From the NCBI GenBank assembly GCA_910584145.1, contig CAJTXX010000009.1:1-59776 (forward strand): DNA of 59,776 nucleotides, given 5' to 3'. A program made the position numbers and the translations under genes. Below, in pieces: positions 35,589-43,035 of the stretch (positions are counted from its first letter, which is position 1; each line of letters opens with the position of its first letter). Below the pieces are notes generated by a model, which saw only the letters and a program-made list of their open reading frames with translations, was not told where the DNA came from and ran no database searches. Source of the DNA: an uncultured Eggerthellaceae bacterium (GTDB lineage: Bacteria > Actinomycetota > Coriobacteriia > Coriobacteriales > Eggerthellaceae).

Positions 35589-36485
35589 TCAGGCTTCTTG
35601 CAAGCTCACGTTGCCGCTGGTTATGTCGATGGCGAAGCGGCTGTCGCCTGAGCCGACGACGACGTAGCTGTCCGTATTTTTACCATGAGCGGTGGGGAAG
35701 CTGCAATCGAACGAGCCCGACAGCTTCTTGACGTCGGCGGTGAAGCTGCTGTCAGCTGGTAGCGCGATGTCGACGTTGCCGCTCAGCAGGGTCAGATCGG
35801 CGCTCGCGGGGCATGCGGTGCTCGCGATGCTGATGTTGCCGCTCGCTGCGTCGAGCGCGATCTGCTCGACGAACGCGCCTTTGAGGTCGATGAGGCCGCT
35901 CGCCACGTTCATCCGTAGGTTGTCGGCGCGCATATCAGCTCCGTTCACTTGCCCAGAGGCTAGGTCGATGTTCAGCGTCTCGCATCCCAGCGTGCCCAAG
36001 TCGTAGGTGCCCGATGCGGCTTGGAGCGTGAACGCACCCAGATCGGCGGCAAGCCTCTTCGGCAGCTCGATGGTCAGCTGCTTGTGCGCGGTCGCTGAGC
36101 AGCCGAACAGCCACGAGCGCTCCCAGCCATACGCGATCTGCAGCGTGTCGCCTTGCACGCGCCAGCGCATCTGCTGCTGCTCGCTCAGGCGACCCGGTGC
36201 TGTCTCGGTCAGCTTGATGGTGTCGGTGTCATCGTTGCGCACCGCTACGTCGACGCCGCCGGAGGCCCATTGCACGGTTATGTTGCGGATGCCGCCGCTG
36301 TCCACCTCGGCGCTTCCGACGTTCTCGAAATCGGCGGCTTCGAAATTCGCCTCGAACTGCTGTTGCGCGTTGTACCAAGCGGAACCGCAGCCGGTGCTAC
36401 AGCCGAGAAGGCCGCCGCACAGCACAAGGCAGAGCGCCACCACCAGCGCTACCTTTGTATAGGTACTACCTGTGAGCTTCGTCAT
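35589..36485 (-). CDS. DUF4097-type beta-strand repeat lipoprotein
   Basis: 298 residues. A hydrophobic signal ends in the lipobox LLGC (Cys29), so the mature protein is probably lipid-anchored on the outer face of the membrane. The rest is a ladder of short beta strands: VDVAVRNDD, TLQAASGTYDLG, NIDLASGQVNGAD, NVASGLIDLKG, DAASGNISIAS and DITSGNVSL. 'ASG-x-I/V' repeats are the hallmark of the DUF4097 (putative adhesin / toast-rack) family. It starts six bases after the membrane HTH regulator, a common pairing in which the two work together in envelope-stress sensing. Confidence 0.85.
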   Translation of the reverse strand: MTKLTGSTYTKVALVVALCLVLCGGLLGCSTGCGSAWYNAQQQFEANFEAADFENVGSAEVDSGGIRNITVQWASGGVDVAVRNDDTDTIKLTETAPGRLSEQQQMRWRVQGDTLQIAYGWERSWLFGCSATAHKQLTIELPKRLAADLGAFTLQAASGTYDLGTLGCETLNIDLASGQVNGADMRADNLRMNVASGLIDLKGAFVEQIALDAASGNISIASTACPASADLTLLSGNVDIALPADSSFTADVKKLSGSFDCSFPTAHGKNTDSYVVVGSGDSRFAIDITSGNVSLQEA

Positions 36486-36491
36486 GTGAGC

Positions 36492-37370
36492 CTACTTTCG
36501 GTCGGTCGAGTGGGTGGCGATGTAGTTCGGGTCGCGCAAGATCAGCCCGACCACCCAGTAATAGAAGGGGATGGTTACGAACACGATCCACGCCGGATGC
36601 CACAGCCCCAAGAAGAAGCCGCAGAACAAGAACACCACCAAGCAGAGCAGCGGGTAGGGGAATATCTGCCACGCGCGCGATGTGCGATGCGGAGCGGCAG
36701 CTGGTTCGGGTGCGGAAGGCGGCGTGGGCGCAGCGGTGCTGCCCGCAGGAGCGCTGGCTGCGGCGGTGGTCGATGCGGCCTCGGCGCTGTAGGCTTGCTC
36801 ATATGCGGAAGGCGCTGCGGCAGTCGGGGCGACGTCGGGAGCGGCATGCGGCTGCGGGGCTGGTGCGCTGCCGATCATTGGCGGGGTAGCGGGGGTTGCG
36901 GTTCCTGCTGCGGTGGGCGTTGCCGGGGTCGTGTCTGCCGCAGTGGCCGGGACGGTTTCCGCAGCGGTGCTGCTGGGGGCTGGTGCTGCGATGCTGTCCG
37001 GTTCTGCGGCAGAGCTGCTAGCGGGTTCGGTGATCGTTGCAGGCTCAGCATCAGCCGAGATGCCTTCCTCGCTTGCGGGCGTTGCTGCTTCGCAGGCATC
37101 GGCGGCATCGGCATCGGGCGCTTCCGTCTTGGCATCTGCGGTGTCTTCTTTGGCCGCGAGCTCGGCGGCGTTGCCCCGCACGAGCTCGTCGAGCGATACG
37201 CCGTACAGCTCGGCCAGCGCCATCAGATTCCCTATATCGGGCGCCGATTCGGCGCGCTCCCACTTCGACACCGCTTGGCGCGAGATGCCCAGTGCGCTCG
37301 CCAGCTCCTCTTGGCTCATGCTCTTCGTGCGCCGCATCTCTATCAGGCGGTCGGCAAAATCGTAGCTCAT
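36492..37370 (-). CDS. XRE-type HTH regulator with C-terminal membrane anchor
   Basis: 292 residues from the ATG behind GAGGGAG (another in-frame ATG at 37394 has a weaker site). Residues about 5-60 are a Cro/CI helix-turn-helix: MSQEELASALGISRQAVSKWERAESAPDIGNL. A long Ala/Pro/Thr/Glu-rich linker (about 75-225) follows. Two helices at the end (PLLCLVVFLFCGFFLGL and WIVFVTIPFYYWVVGLI) tether it to the membrane. It probably controls its own operon with the DUF4097 lipoprotein. Confidence 0.88.
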   Translation of the reverse strand: MSYDFADRLIEMRRTKSMSQEELASALGISRQAVSKWERAESAPDIGNLMALAELYGVSLDELVRGNAAELAAKEDTADAKTEAPDADAADACEAATPASEEGISADAEPATITEPASSSAAEPDSIAAPAPSSTAAETVPATAADTTPATPTAAGTATPATPPMIGSAPAPQPHAAPDVAPTAAAPSAYEQAYSAEAASTTAAASAPAGSTAAPTPPSAPEPAAAPHRTSRAWQIFPYPLLCLVVFLFCGFFLGLWHPAWIVFVTIPFYYWVVGLILRDPNYIATHSTDRK

Positions 37371-37613
37371 GAAACTCCCTCGTTGGTTCGCCATCGTGAT
37401 CGCCTTTCGAGTATGTGGTAGCAGACGCGGTTGCATAAGAAAGTTCAGTAGTCATTTTGCCAAACGCTGCGGTCAACCACCAGTTGCATACGCAGTTCGG
37501 GCCGTTCGCGGCGCTATCGTCCGGCATCTCGGCGCCACCGGGAGCCGCTCGCGAAGGCGTTGCCGTGCGCACCTGCCGGTCGGCGGCGCGCAACGATCTG
37601 GAGAACATTCCAA

Positions 37614-37652
37614 TTGCATATGCCGATGATACATGTATACTGCATGTATAAC
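37614..37652 (+). promoter_or_regulatory. Promoter and palindromic operator of the toxin-antitoxin pair
   Basis: TTGCAT (37614-37619) and TATACT (37636-37641) are spaced 16 bp. The -10 box is enclosed by the perfect palindrome TACATG-7-CATGTA (37630-37648). A ribbon-helix-helix antitoxin would be expected to bind such a site and repress its own operon. Confidence 0.6.
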
Positions 37653-37672
37653 GCATTATGAAAGGAGCTGTC

Positions 37673-38041
37673 ATGCCGGCCCTCCAAGTGCGGGATTTCC
37701 CCGATGATCTGTATGAAGACCTGAAGAAGCATGCCGCGCGCGAGCATCGCAGCATCGCCCAGCAGACCATCAAGGCAGTTGAGGATATGCTGCGGCGCGA
37801 AGATGCCTCCATGCGCGACGCGAATGTGTACGAGTTCGACTCGCTGGCGGCACGCCAGAAGCGCATCGAGAAGCGCAAAGCGCTCTTCGCTAAAACGCAT
37901 GAGCTGGCGAAGAAGCTTCCGAAGGATATGCGCCCCGCCGCTGAGGTGATAAGAGAGGGGCGCGAAGAGCGGAGCAGGCAGCTCTGCGAGGTGATGGGCA
38001 TCCCTTATACCCCCGATTATCCGGATGAGGAGGCCCTATGA
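37673..38041 (+). CDS. Ribbon-helix-helix antitoxin (FitA/VapB type)
   Basis: 122 residues from the ATG after AAAGGAG. Residues 2-40 (PALQVRDFPDDLYEDLKKHA then EHRSIAQQTIKAV) form a ribbon-helix-helix DNA-binding domain of the FitA type. The C-terminal basic and helical part would wrap the toxin. The stop overlaps the toxin start (ATGA). It is expected to neutralise the PIN toxin and repress the operon through the palindrome at 37630-37648. Confidence 0.85.
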   Translation: MPALQVRDFPDDLYEDLKKHAAREHRSIAQQTIKAVEDMLRREDASMRDANVYEFDSLAARQKRIEKRKALFAKTHELAKKLPKDMRPAAEVIREGREERSRQLCEVMGIPYTPDYPDEEAL

Positions 38042-38448
38042 TCGTGCTCGATTGCAGCGCCGCAGTGGAAATGGTCAGAGAGACCGACCAAGGCTTAGGG
38101 TTCAAAGAGCTCATGCTCGCAGGCGAGGAGGTCGTAGCTCCCGACCTGTATGCGAGCGAGCTGAATAATTCGATCTTCAAGTACGTGCGCATGGGGGAAG
38201 TCGCTGCCGACGAAGCTCAGGAGATGGGGCGGATCGCGCTCGGTTATGTCGATACGTACGTCGACTGTAAGACCATGTGGTCAGAAGCGCTGTCAGAGGC
38301 GGTCAAATGTCAGCATCCGTCGTACGATATATTCTATCTCGTATTGGCCCGGCGCAACACGGCAACGCTATTCACGGCGGATAGGAAGCTACAGCGGATC
38401 TGCATGGAGAGCGGCGTTGACTGCGTATACTTGGACACGGAATTCTAG
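38038..38448 (+). CDS. vapC: PIN-domain toxin ribonuclease (VapC/FitB type)
   Basis: 136 residues. The PIN acidic quartet is visible: Asp5 (IVLDCSAAVE), Glu41 (LYASELNN), Asp97 (SYDIFYLVLARR) and Asp115 (LFTADRKL). PIN toxins are Mg-dependent RNases that cleave tRNA or rRNA and stop growth. Translation is coupled to the antitoxin by a four-base overlap. The PucR-type regulator starts 24 bases later and may be in the same transcript. Confidence 0.9.
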   Translation: MIVLDCSAAVEMVRETDQGLGFKELMLAGEEVVAPDLYASELNNSIFKYVRMGEVAADEAQEMGRIALGYVDTYVDCKTMWSEALSEAVKCQHPSYDIFYLVLARRNTATLFTADRKLQRICMESGVDCVYLDTEF

Positions 38449-38472
38449 GCGAGGCGGCGAAGCTGGCGAACG

Positions 38473-39621
38473 ATGATAACCGTTGCTGACATATTGGCGC
38501 TTCCGGCGGTGCACTCGTGGAAGATGCTCGGCGGCAAGCCGGCGGCGTTGCAGCGCAAGGTGTGGAATCTGGGCATCATGGATGCCTCGATGGGCGACGA
38601 CGCGTATAGCGAATACCGGCCGGGCGAGTTCATATTGACGAACCTGGGGTTCGCCCGCGACGAGCCGCAGCTCGCCGACGCGTCGCTCTGTGCGATGGTG
38701 TCGCGCGACCTAGCTGCGCTGGCGGTGCGCAACACGCACGACCTTCCCATAACCGACGACGCCATAGCTGCCAGCAATGCTTCCGGTACGCCGTTGATCG
38801 TCTACGAGGGGGAGTATTTCGAGCAGGTCATCTTCCAGGGCATGAAGCTGCTCGAACGCGACAAGGTCGACTCCGACATAGCACGGCTGATAGATGGGCT
38901 GTTGCAGAGCCGTACCGCGGAGAGCATCCGCGAGGTGTTCTACGACGCCATCAAGGCATCGGGCTCTACCGTGCAGTGCGCGGTGCTGCGCCCGACCGGC
39001 GGAGACGAAGCGTCGCTCTATGCGCAGATCGACGAGCTGGTGGATGTGGCCACATCCATCAAGAAGGAATGGGAGCGCGTGGAAACGGCGAATGTGTTCC
39101 GCTATCACGATTGCGCCATCGTGCTCGTCACCTACAATCGCCCGCCTGCTGCGTTCGGCATCCAGACGGAATCGGAATTCATGCAGCTGTTGCGCCCGCA
39201 TGGGCGCCTGGTGGGCGGCATCAGCGAGGAGCTGCCGCTCGGCGAGGGCGACCTTGCCGTGCGCGAGGCGTTCGCGGCGCTCGAGGGGGCGAAGCCCGGG
39301 CGCGAGCCGCTGGTGCGCTGGGCGGGCATGGGCCTTACCGCCTTCCGTCGCGCCGCACAGAGCGACCGGCTCATATCGAGCACCTGCGAGCTGTATCAGC
39401 AGATGCTGCGCGATCAAGACGAGAAGGGCGACTCCGACCTGCTGGGCACTGCGCGCGCCCTCGCGGAAGCCTGCGGTGACGTGCGCGCTGCCGCCGAAGC
39501 GCTCTTCCAGCACCCGAACACCGTGCGCTATCGCCTCCGCAAGCTGAAATCGGTCATGAACATGGAAGACGCCACCGACCGCCAATTCACCCGCTTCCTG
39601 ATGCTCGTGTTCCTCGTGTAA
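38473..39621 (+). CDS. PucR/CdaR-family transcriptional regulator
   Basis: 382 residues. The N-terminal 120 residues resemble the PucR purine-catabolism ligand domain (MITVADILALPAV, NLGIMD). The C-terminus has the HTH_30 domain: AEACGDVRAAAEALFQHPNTVRYRLRKLKSVMNM (about 325-375). Such regulators usually activate catabolic genes for purines, amino acids or other nitrogen compounds. The target is unknown; there is no catabolic operon adjacent. Confidence 0.85.
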   Translation: MITVADILALPAVHSWKMLGGKPAALQRKVWNLGIMDASMGDDAYSEYRPGEFILTNLGFARDEPQLADASLCAMVSRDLAALAVRNTHDLPITDDAIAASNASGTPLIVYEGEYFEQVIFQGMKLLERDKVDSDIARLIDGLLQSRTAESIREVFYDAIKASGSTVQCAVLRPTGGDEASLYAQIDELVDVATSIKKEWERVETANVFRYHDCAIVLVTYNRPPAAFGIQTESEFMQLLRPHGRLVGGISEELPLGEGDLAVREAFAALEGAKPGREPLVRWAGMGLTAFRRAAQSDRLISSTCELYQQMLRDQDEKGDSDLLGTARALAEACGDVRAAAEALFQHPNTVRYRLRKLKSVMNMEDATDRQFTRFLMLVFLV

Positions 39622-39681
39622 CAGCGAGAGCTGCCGCCCGCGCAAATCGAAGAGCCCGTGTAGGGCTGTTCCTCCAAGTGA

Positions 39682-39787
39682 GGCAACCCAAAAGGACGGA
39701 GCAAATGGCAACCTTTTTCTGAGCAATGTTCCTTTGTTGATTCGCTTCCAGAAAAAAGATGCCATTTGCTCCGTCCCTTTGGGTTGC
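39682..39787. repeat. Family A inverted-repeat element, full copy
   Basis: Arms 39682-39721 and 39749-39787 are imperfect inverted repeats (about 40 bp) sharing GGACGGAGCAAATGGCA and an outer GGCAACCCAAA. The centre is 27 bp. It can fold into a long hairpin and may also terminate the PucR-type gene, which ends 60 bases earlier. Confidence 0.8.
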
Positions 39788-39903
39788 TTTTGTTCGACCG
39801 TACAAGAGGGGTGGGTCGATCGTGTGCGTGGGCACAAATGGGGGAGCAGGGACCCGCGGTAGTATTCCTTTCGCATTTTGTCCGGAGGAAAGGAACTACG
39901 ATC

Positions 39904-40074
39904 GTGAAATCGCTGAATCAGGAGGCTATCGGGCTCATCGAGAACCTGACCGATCTTGAGAAGACCTACTGCTTGAAGATGCTCGACAGGCTCAAGCATC
40001 TCGGCGTGCACGAGCACGCTAACCACGCGGTGTGCGCTGTGGCCACTGCCTCGGCCATGCCGATCAAGAAATAG
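39904..40074 (+). CDS. Small 56-residue protein of unknown function
   Basis: It starts at GTG behind GGAGGAAAGG: MKSLNQEAIGLIENLTDLEK. It is helical, with His-rich HLGVHEHANHAVC and a short hydrophobic stretch (AVCAVATASAMP). The strong ribosome site and clean ends argue that it is real. No family recognised. Confidence 0.55.
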   Translation: MKSLNQEAIGLIENLTDLEKTYCLKMLDRLKHLGVHEHANHAVCAVATASAMPIKK

Positions 40075-40225
40075 CCGGCACATTCGGTGCTCGTCAGCTT
40101 CCGCAGCTCGTCCGCGTCCCCCGGCGTCCGGGGCGAACGCGGGCGTGAACGGCGCGCGACCACCCCTCGGCGCACGAAAATGTTAATTCATCGTTACGCG
40201 ATGGGCTGCCGCATTTGCGCGTGCT

Positions 40226-40231
40226 TATAAT
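40226..40231 (+). promoter_or_regulatory. -10 box of the glycine riboswitch transcript
   Basis: TATAAT about 25 bases before the start of the riboswitch homology; no clear -35 box. Confidence 0.5.
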
Positions 40232-40251
40232 CGAGCACGCAACATAGCGCA

Positions 40252-40386
40252 CCCCGGTGAAACGCTCTGGATCGCACGAGACAGGGCGCGAAGGGGCCTC
40301 TGGAGAATCCCGCATCAGCGGGTGCCGAAGGGGCAAGGCGGACAGGACAGCCCGTCCGTTGAAACTCTCAGGCAAAAGGACAGAGC
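40252..40386 (+). promoter_or_regulatory. Glycine riboswitch
   Basis: The conserved aptamer core is unmistakable: CTCTGGAGAAT (40299-40309), TGCCGAAGGGGCAA (40323-40336) and GAAACTCTCAGGCAAAAGGA then CAGAG (40361-40385). A stem (GCGGAC...GTCCG) joins the last two. Upstream, 40252-40297 looks like a shortened or degenerate first aptamer (CGCGAAGGGG) rather than a full tandem copy. It precedes an AGCS symporter by about 95 bases, fitting glycine-controlled amino acid transport. Confidence 0.9.
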
Positions 40387-40479
40387 AGCGCATGGGCTCG
40401 GCACCCGGCGCGCGCATCCTCGTTCTTCCATGCCCGCTTCTCTCCGCGGCCTGCGCGCGACGCATGTGAAGGAGTGAAC

Positions 40480-42015
40480 GTGGAAGCATTCGATGATATC
40501 CTCGCCGTCATAGACGACTTCATCTGGGGCGTGCCCCTGATGGTGCTCATCTTGTTCGGCGGCCTGCTGCTGACGCTGCGCTTGAAGGGCCTGCAATTCT
40601 CGCAGCTGCCCCGTGCCCTGCGCTACATGCTGAAGAACGAGAAGGGCGGCAAAGGCGAAGTGACCAGCTTCGCCGCGCTGTGCACCGCGCTGTCGGCCAC
40701 TATCGGCACCGGCAACATCGTGGGCGTGGCCACCGCTATCGTGGCGGGCGGCCCGGGCGCGCTGTTCTGGATGTGGCTGGCCGCGCTGTTCGGCATGGCC
40801 ACCAAGTATTCCGAGGGCCTGCTGGCCATCAAGTTCCGCAGCATCCGCAAAGACGGCCACGTGCTGGGCGGCCCGTTCTACTACATCGAGCGCGGCATGG
40901 GCCCGCGGTGGAAGTGGCTGGCGAAGCTGTTCGCGTTCTTCGGCCTGTGCGCTGGCCTGATGGGCATCGGCACCATCACGCAGGTGAACTCGATCACCGG
41001 CGCCATCGCTAACTTCTTCGACCCGAACACGACCGCCACGGTGTCGTTGTTCGGCATGGAGTACTCGTGGGCTATCGTCATCAGCTCGCTGGTGCTGGCG
41101 CTGGTGGTGGGCCTCGTGCTCATCGGCGGCCTGCGCCGCATCGCCAGCGTGTCTGAGAAGGTCATCCCCACGATGGTCATCATCTATGTGGTGTTCTCGC
41201 TGGTGCTCATCTTCGCGAACATCGACAAGCTGCCCGCGGCGTTCGTCACCATCTTCGAGAGCGCGTTCGGCCTGCAAGCTGCTGCTGGCGGTATGCTCGG
41301 CGCCATCATCATCGCCATGCAGAAGGGCATCGCGCGCGGCATATTCAGCAACGAGGCCGGCTTGGGATCGGCGCCCATCGCCGCAGCCGCCGCTCGCACG
41401 AACGAGCCGGTTCGCCAGGGTCTCATCTCCATGACGGGCACGTTCCTCGACACCATCGTGGTGTGCAGCATGACCGGCCTTGCCATCGTCATGTCGGGCG
41501 CGTACCTGACGCCCGGGCTCGAAGGCGCTAACGTCACCATCGCCGCGTTCCAGAGCGGGATGGGCTTCCTCGACGGCACCCTGGTTTCGTTCATCCTCAT
41601 GCTGTGCCTGGCGCTATTCGGGTTCACCACCATCCTCGGATGGGACTACTACGGCGAGCGCTGCCTGGAGTACTTCACTAACGGCTCCATGAAGGCTGTG
41701 AAGGTGTACCGCTGGCTCTACATCGCCGCGGTGTTCATCGGCCCGTACCTGACCGTGTCGGCCGTGTGGACCATCGCCGACATCTTCAACGCGTGCATGG
41801 CCATTCCGAACATGGTGGCGCTGATCGTGCTGTCGGGCGTGGTGGCGCGCGAGACGCAGAGCTATTTCAGCCGCCTGAAGGCCGCGAATGGCATAGAGGC
41901 CGACATGGCGCCGCGCCCCGACGACACCTCCGATTGGAAGATGCCGCGCGAGGACACCCTCTCGCGCGAGCCGCTGCCCGACCTCGACGAATTGGAGCTG
42001 GAACCGAGCGCATAG
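40480..42015 (+). CDS. Alanine/glycine:cation symporter (AGCS family)
   Basis: 511 residues from GTG behind GAAGGAG; another in-frame GTG at 40474 overlaps that site. The protein is polytopic. AGCS signatures GTGNIVGVATAIVAGGPGALFWMW and ARGIFSNEAGLGSAPIAAAAA are present. It should import alanine or glycine with sodium across the membrane. The glycine riboswitch upstream makes glycine the likely substrate. An acidic cytoplasmic tail ends the protein and a terminator follows. Confidence 0.95.
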   Translation: MEAFDDILAVIDDFIWGVPLMVLILFGGLLLTLRLKGLQFSQLPRALRYMLKNEKGGKGEVTSFAALCTALSATIGTGNIVGVATAIVAGGPGALFWMWLAALFGMATKYSEGLLAIKFRSIRKDGHVLGGPFYYIERGMGPRWKWLAKLFAFFGLCAGLMGIGTITQVNSITGAIANFFDPNTTATVSLFGMEYSWAIVISSLVLALVVGLVLIGGLRRIASVSEKVIPTMVIIYVVFSLVLIFANIDKLPAAFVTIFESAFGLQAAAGGMLGAIIIAMQKGIARGIFSNEAGLGSAPIAAAAARTNEPVRQGLISMTGTFLDTIVVCSMTGLAIVMSGAYLTPGLEGANVTIAAFQSGMGFLDGTLVSFILMLCLALFGFTTILGWDYYGERCLEYFTNGSMKAVKVYRWLYIAAVFIGPYLTVSAVWTIADIFNACMAIPNMVALIVLSGVVARETQSYFSRLKAANGIEADMAPRPDDTSDWKMPREDTLSREPLPDLDELELEPSA

Positions 42016-42038
42016 CGCCGCCCAGATATCAGGAACGA

Positions 42039-42062
42039 GAAAAGCTCCTCCGGGAGCTTTTC
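42039..42062 (+). terminator. Intrinsic terminator after the AGCS gene
   Basis: Perfect 10-bp stem (42039-42048 with 42053-42062), four-base loop, T-rich 3' arm (GGAGCTTTTC then TTAT). Confidence 0.8.
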
Positions 42063-42128
42063 TTATGCTGGGGGCCGCCTGAGCGGCAGGAGCTCGACCG
42101 GAGCGATGACCTGCGAAGCGCGCCGGGG

Positions 42129-42557
42129 CTAGTCGGCGATGTCGACCACTTTCAGCCAGTAGACGATATCCTTACCGGCGAGCGGGTGGTTGAAGTCGAG
42201 CGTCACCTCGCCGTTCTCGATGCTGACCACCTTCGCGGGGATGGGATGATCGGGGTTGCGCGGGCTGGTCCAGCCGATGTACTCGCCCACCGGCATGCCC
42301 TCGCACCCGGGTACCTTATAGGCGGGGAAATGCTGCACTGCCCGCTCGTCGTGCAGGCCATAGGCATCTCCCGCAGCGAGCATGAGCGTGCATTCCTCGC
42401 CCACGTCCAGCTTGGCGAGCGCGTCCTCCATAGGGCGCATCACCGTGTGGCGCCCTATCACTATCTCGTGCGGGTCGGCGGTGCCGTCGTCGAACACCTC
42501 GCCGTCGGGGAAGCTGCCCTTATACAGGAAGCTGACCTTCTGACCCTGCTCTGCCAT
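42129..42557 (-). CDS. FKBP-type peptidyl-prolyl isomerase (SlyD-like)
   Basis: 142 residues with GAGGAG before the ATG. It begins KVSFLYKGSFPDGEVFDDG and has GRHTVMRPMEDALAKLDVGEE and the late FKBP segment VTLDFNHPLAGKDIVYWLKVVDI. An insert in the middle (YGLHDERAVQHFP) corresponds to the insert-in-flap of SlyD-type chaperones. It is cytoplasmic and helps folding. A second FKBP of similar size is at 53600-54025. Confidence 0.9.
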   Translation of the reverse strand: MAEQGQKVSFLYKGSFPDGEVFDDGTADPHEIVIGRHTVMRPMEDALAKLDVGEECTLMLAAGDAYGLHDERAVQHFPAYKVPGCEGMPVGEYIGWTSPRNPDHPIPAKVVSIENGEVTLDFNHPLAGKDIVYWLKVVDIAD

Positions 42558-42577
42558 AGCGCACTCCTCTCAAAGAA

Positions 42578-42608
42578 GAAGCGGACCCCGTCAAGCTGAG
42601 CCCGCTTC
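42578..42608 (-). terminator. Terminator after the 53-residue gene
   Basis: On the minus strand a GAAGCGG...CCGCTTC stem is followed by TTCTTTG. Confidence 0.45.
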
Positions 42609-42623
42609 GCGTCCGGTCGGCCG

Positions 42624-42785
42624 TTAGTGCCAGCGCTGCGACGTGAGGAAGAACCCTTCGACGGGCTTCACCTCGCTGTCGTCGTCAACCAGCTTGGCGG
42701 CTTTGTCTTGCGCGGTCCCGCATATCTCGGAAACGGGCGCCTTGGTCTCTTCGGTCTGCTCGGGCGTGGTCTTCTCGTCAGCCAT
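42624..42785 (-). CDS. Small acidic 53-residue protein of unknown function
   Basis: MADEKTTPEQTEETKAP at the start, then a short segment with one Cys (SEICGTAQDKAAKLV) and a hydrophobic, aromatic end (GFFLTSQRWH). AAGGAGA stands eight bases before the ATG. It has good codon usage and its own terminator, so it is probably real. It is divergent from the MFS/LuxR pair, with a 10+10-bp inverted repeat between them. Confidence 0.6.
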   Translation of the reverse strand: MADEKTTPEQTEETKAPVSEICGTAQDKAAKLVDDDSEVKPVEGFFLTSQRWH

Positions 42786-42919
42786 GATGTCTCCTTGCCT
42801 TCACGTTAAAGATAGGAGCACCGCGCAGGTTCGAGGATCCGAGGGAATCCGAGGGAACCTGGCTCGCGAACCCAGCGCCGCCCCATTGCGATCATGGTAG
42901 CTTGCAGGCGTTTCTTTTC

Positions 42920-42956
42920 ATATCGTATGCCAGGTATGAGATGGCTCATACGATAT
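42920..42956. promoter_or_regulatory. Inverted-repeat operator candidate between divergent genes
   Basis: ATATCGTATG (42920-42929) and CATACGATAT (42947-42956) are a perfect 10-bp inverted pair with 17 bp between. The centre-to-centre distance is 27 bp. It lies 80 bp upstream of the MFS gene that is co-transcribed with a LuxR-type regulator. Confidence 0.5.
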
Positions 42957-43035
42957 CAGCCCGCACGCTCGATTGTCGCCAGCCCGGTTTTTCCGTAAGT
43001 TCCTATACGCAGGCAAGATGCGAGGAAGGCGTACC

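Noticed and set aside
35412..35651. Small open frames across the family B repeat elements
   Set aside because: The peptides (FVTHLALFTE and similar) are translations of the repeat itself, without ribosome sites.
42811..42860. GGTTCGAGGATCC as a tRNA T-arm
   Set aside because: No acceptor stem, anticodon arm or CCA-side pairing fits around it. No tRNA, rRNA or CRISPR array was found anywhere in the window.
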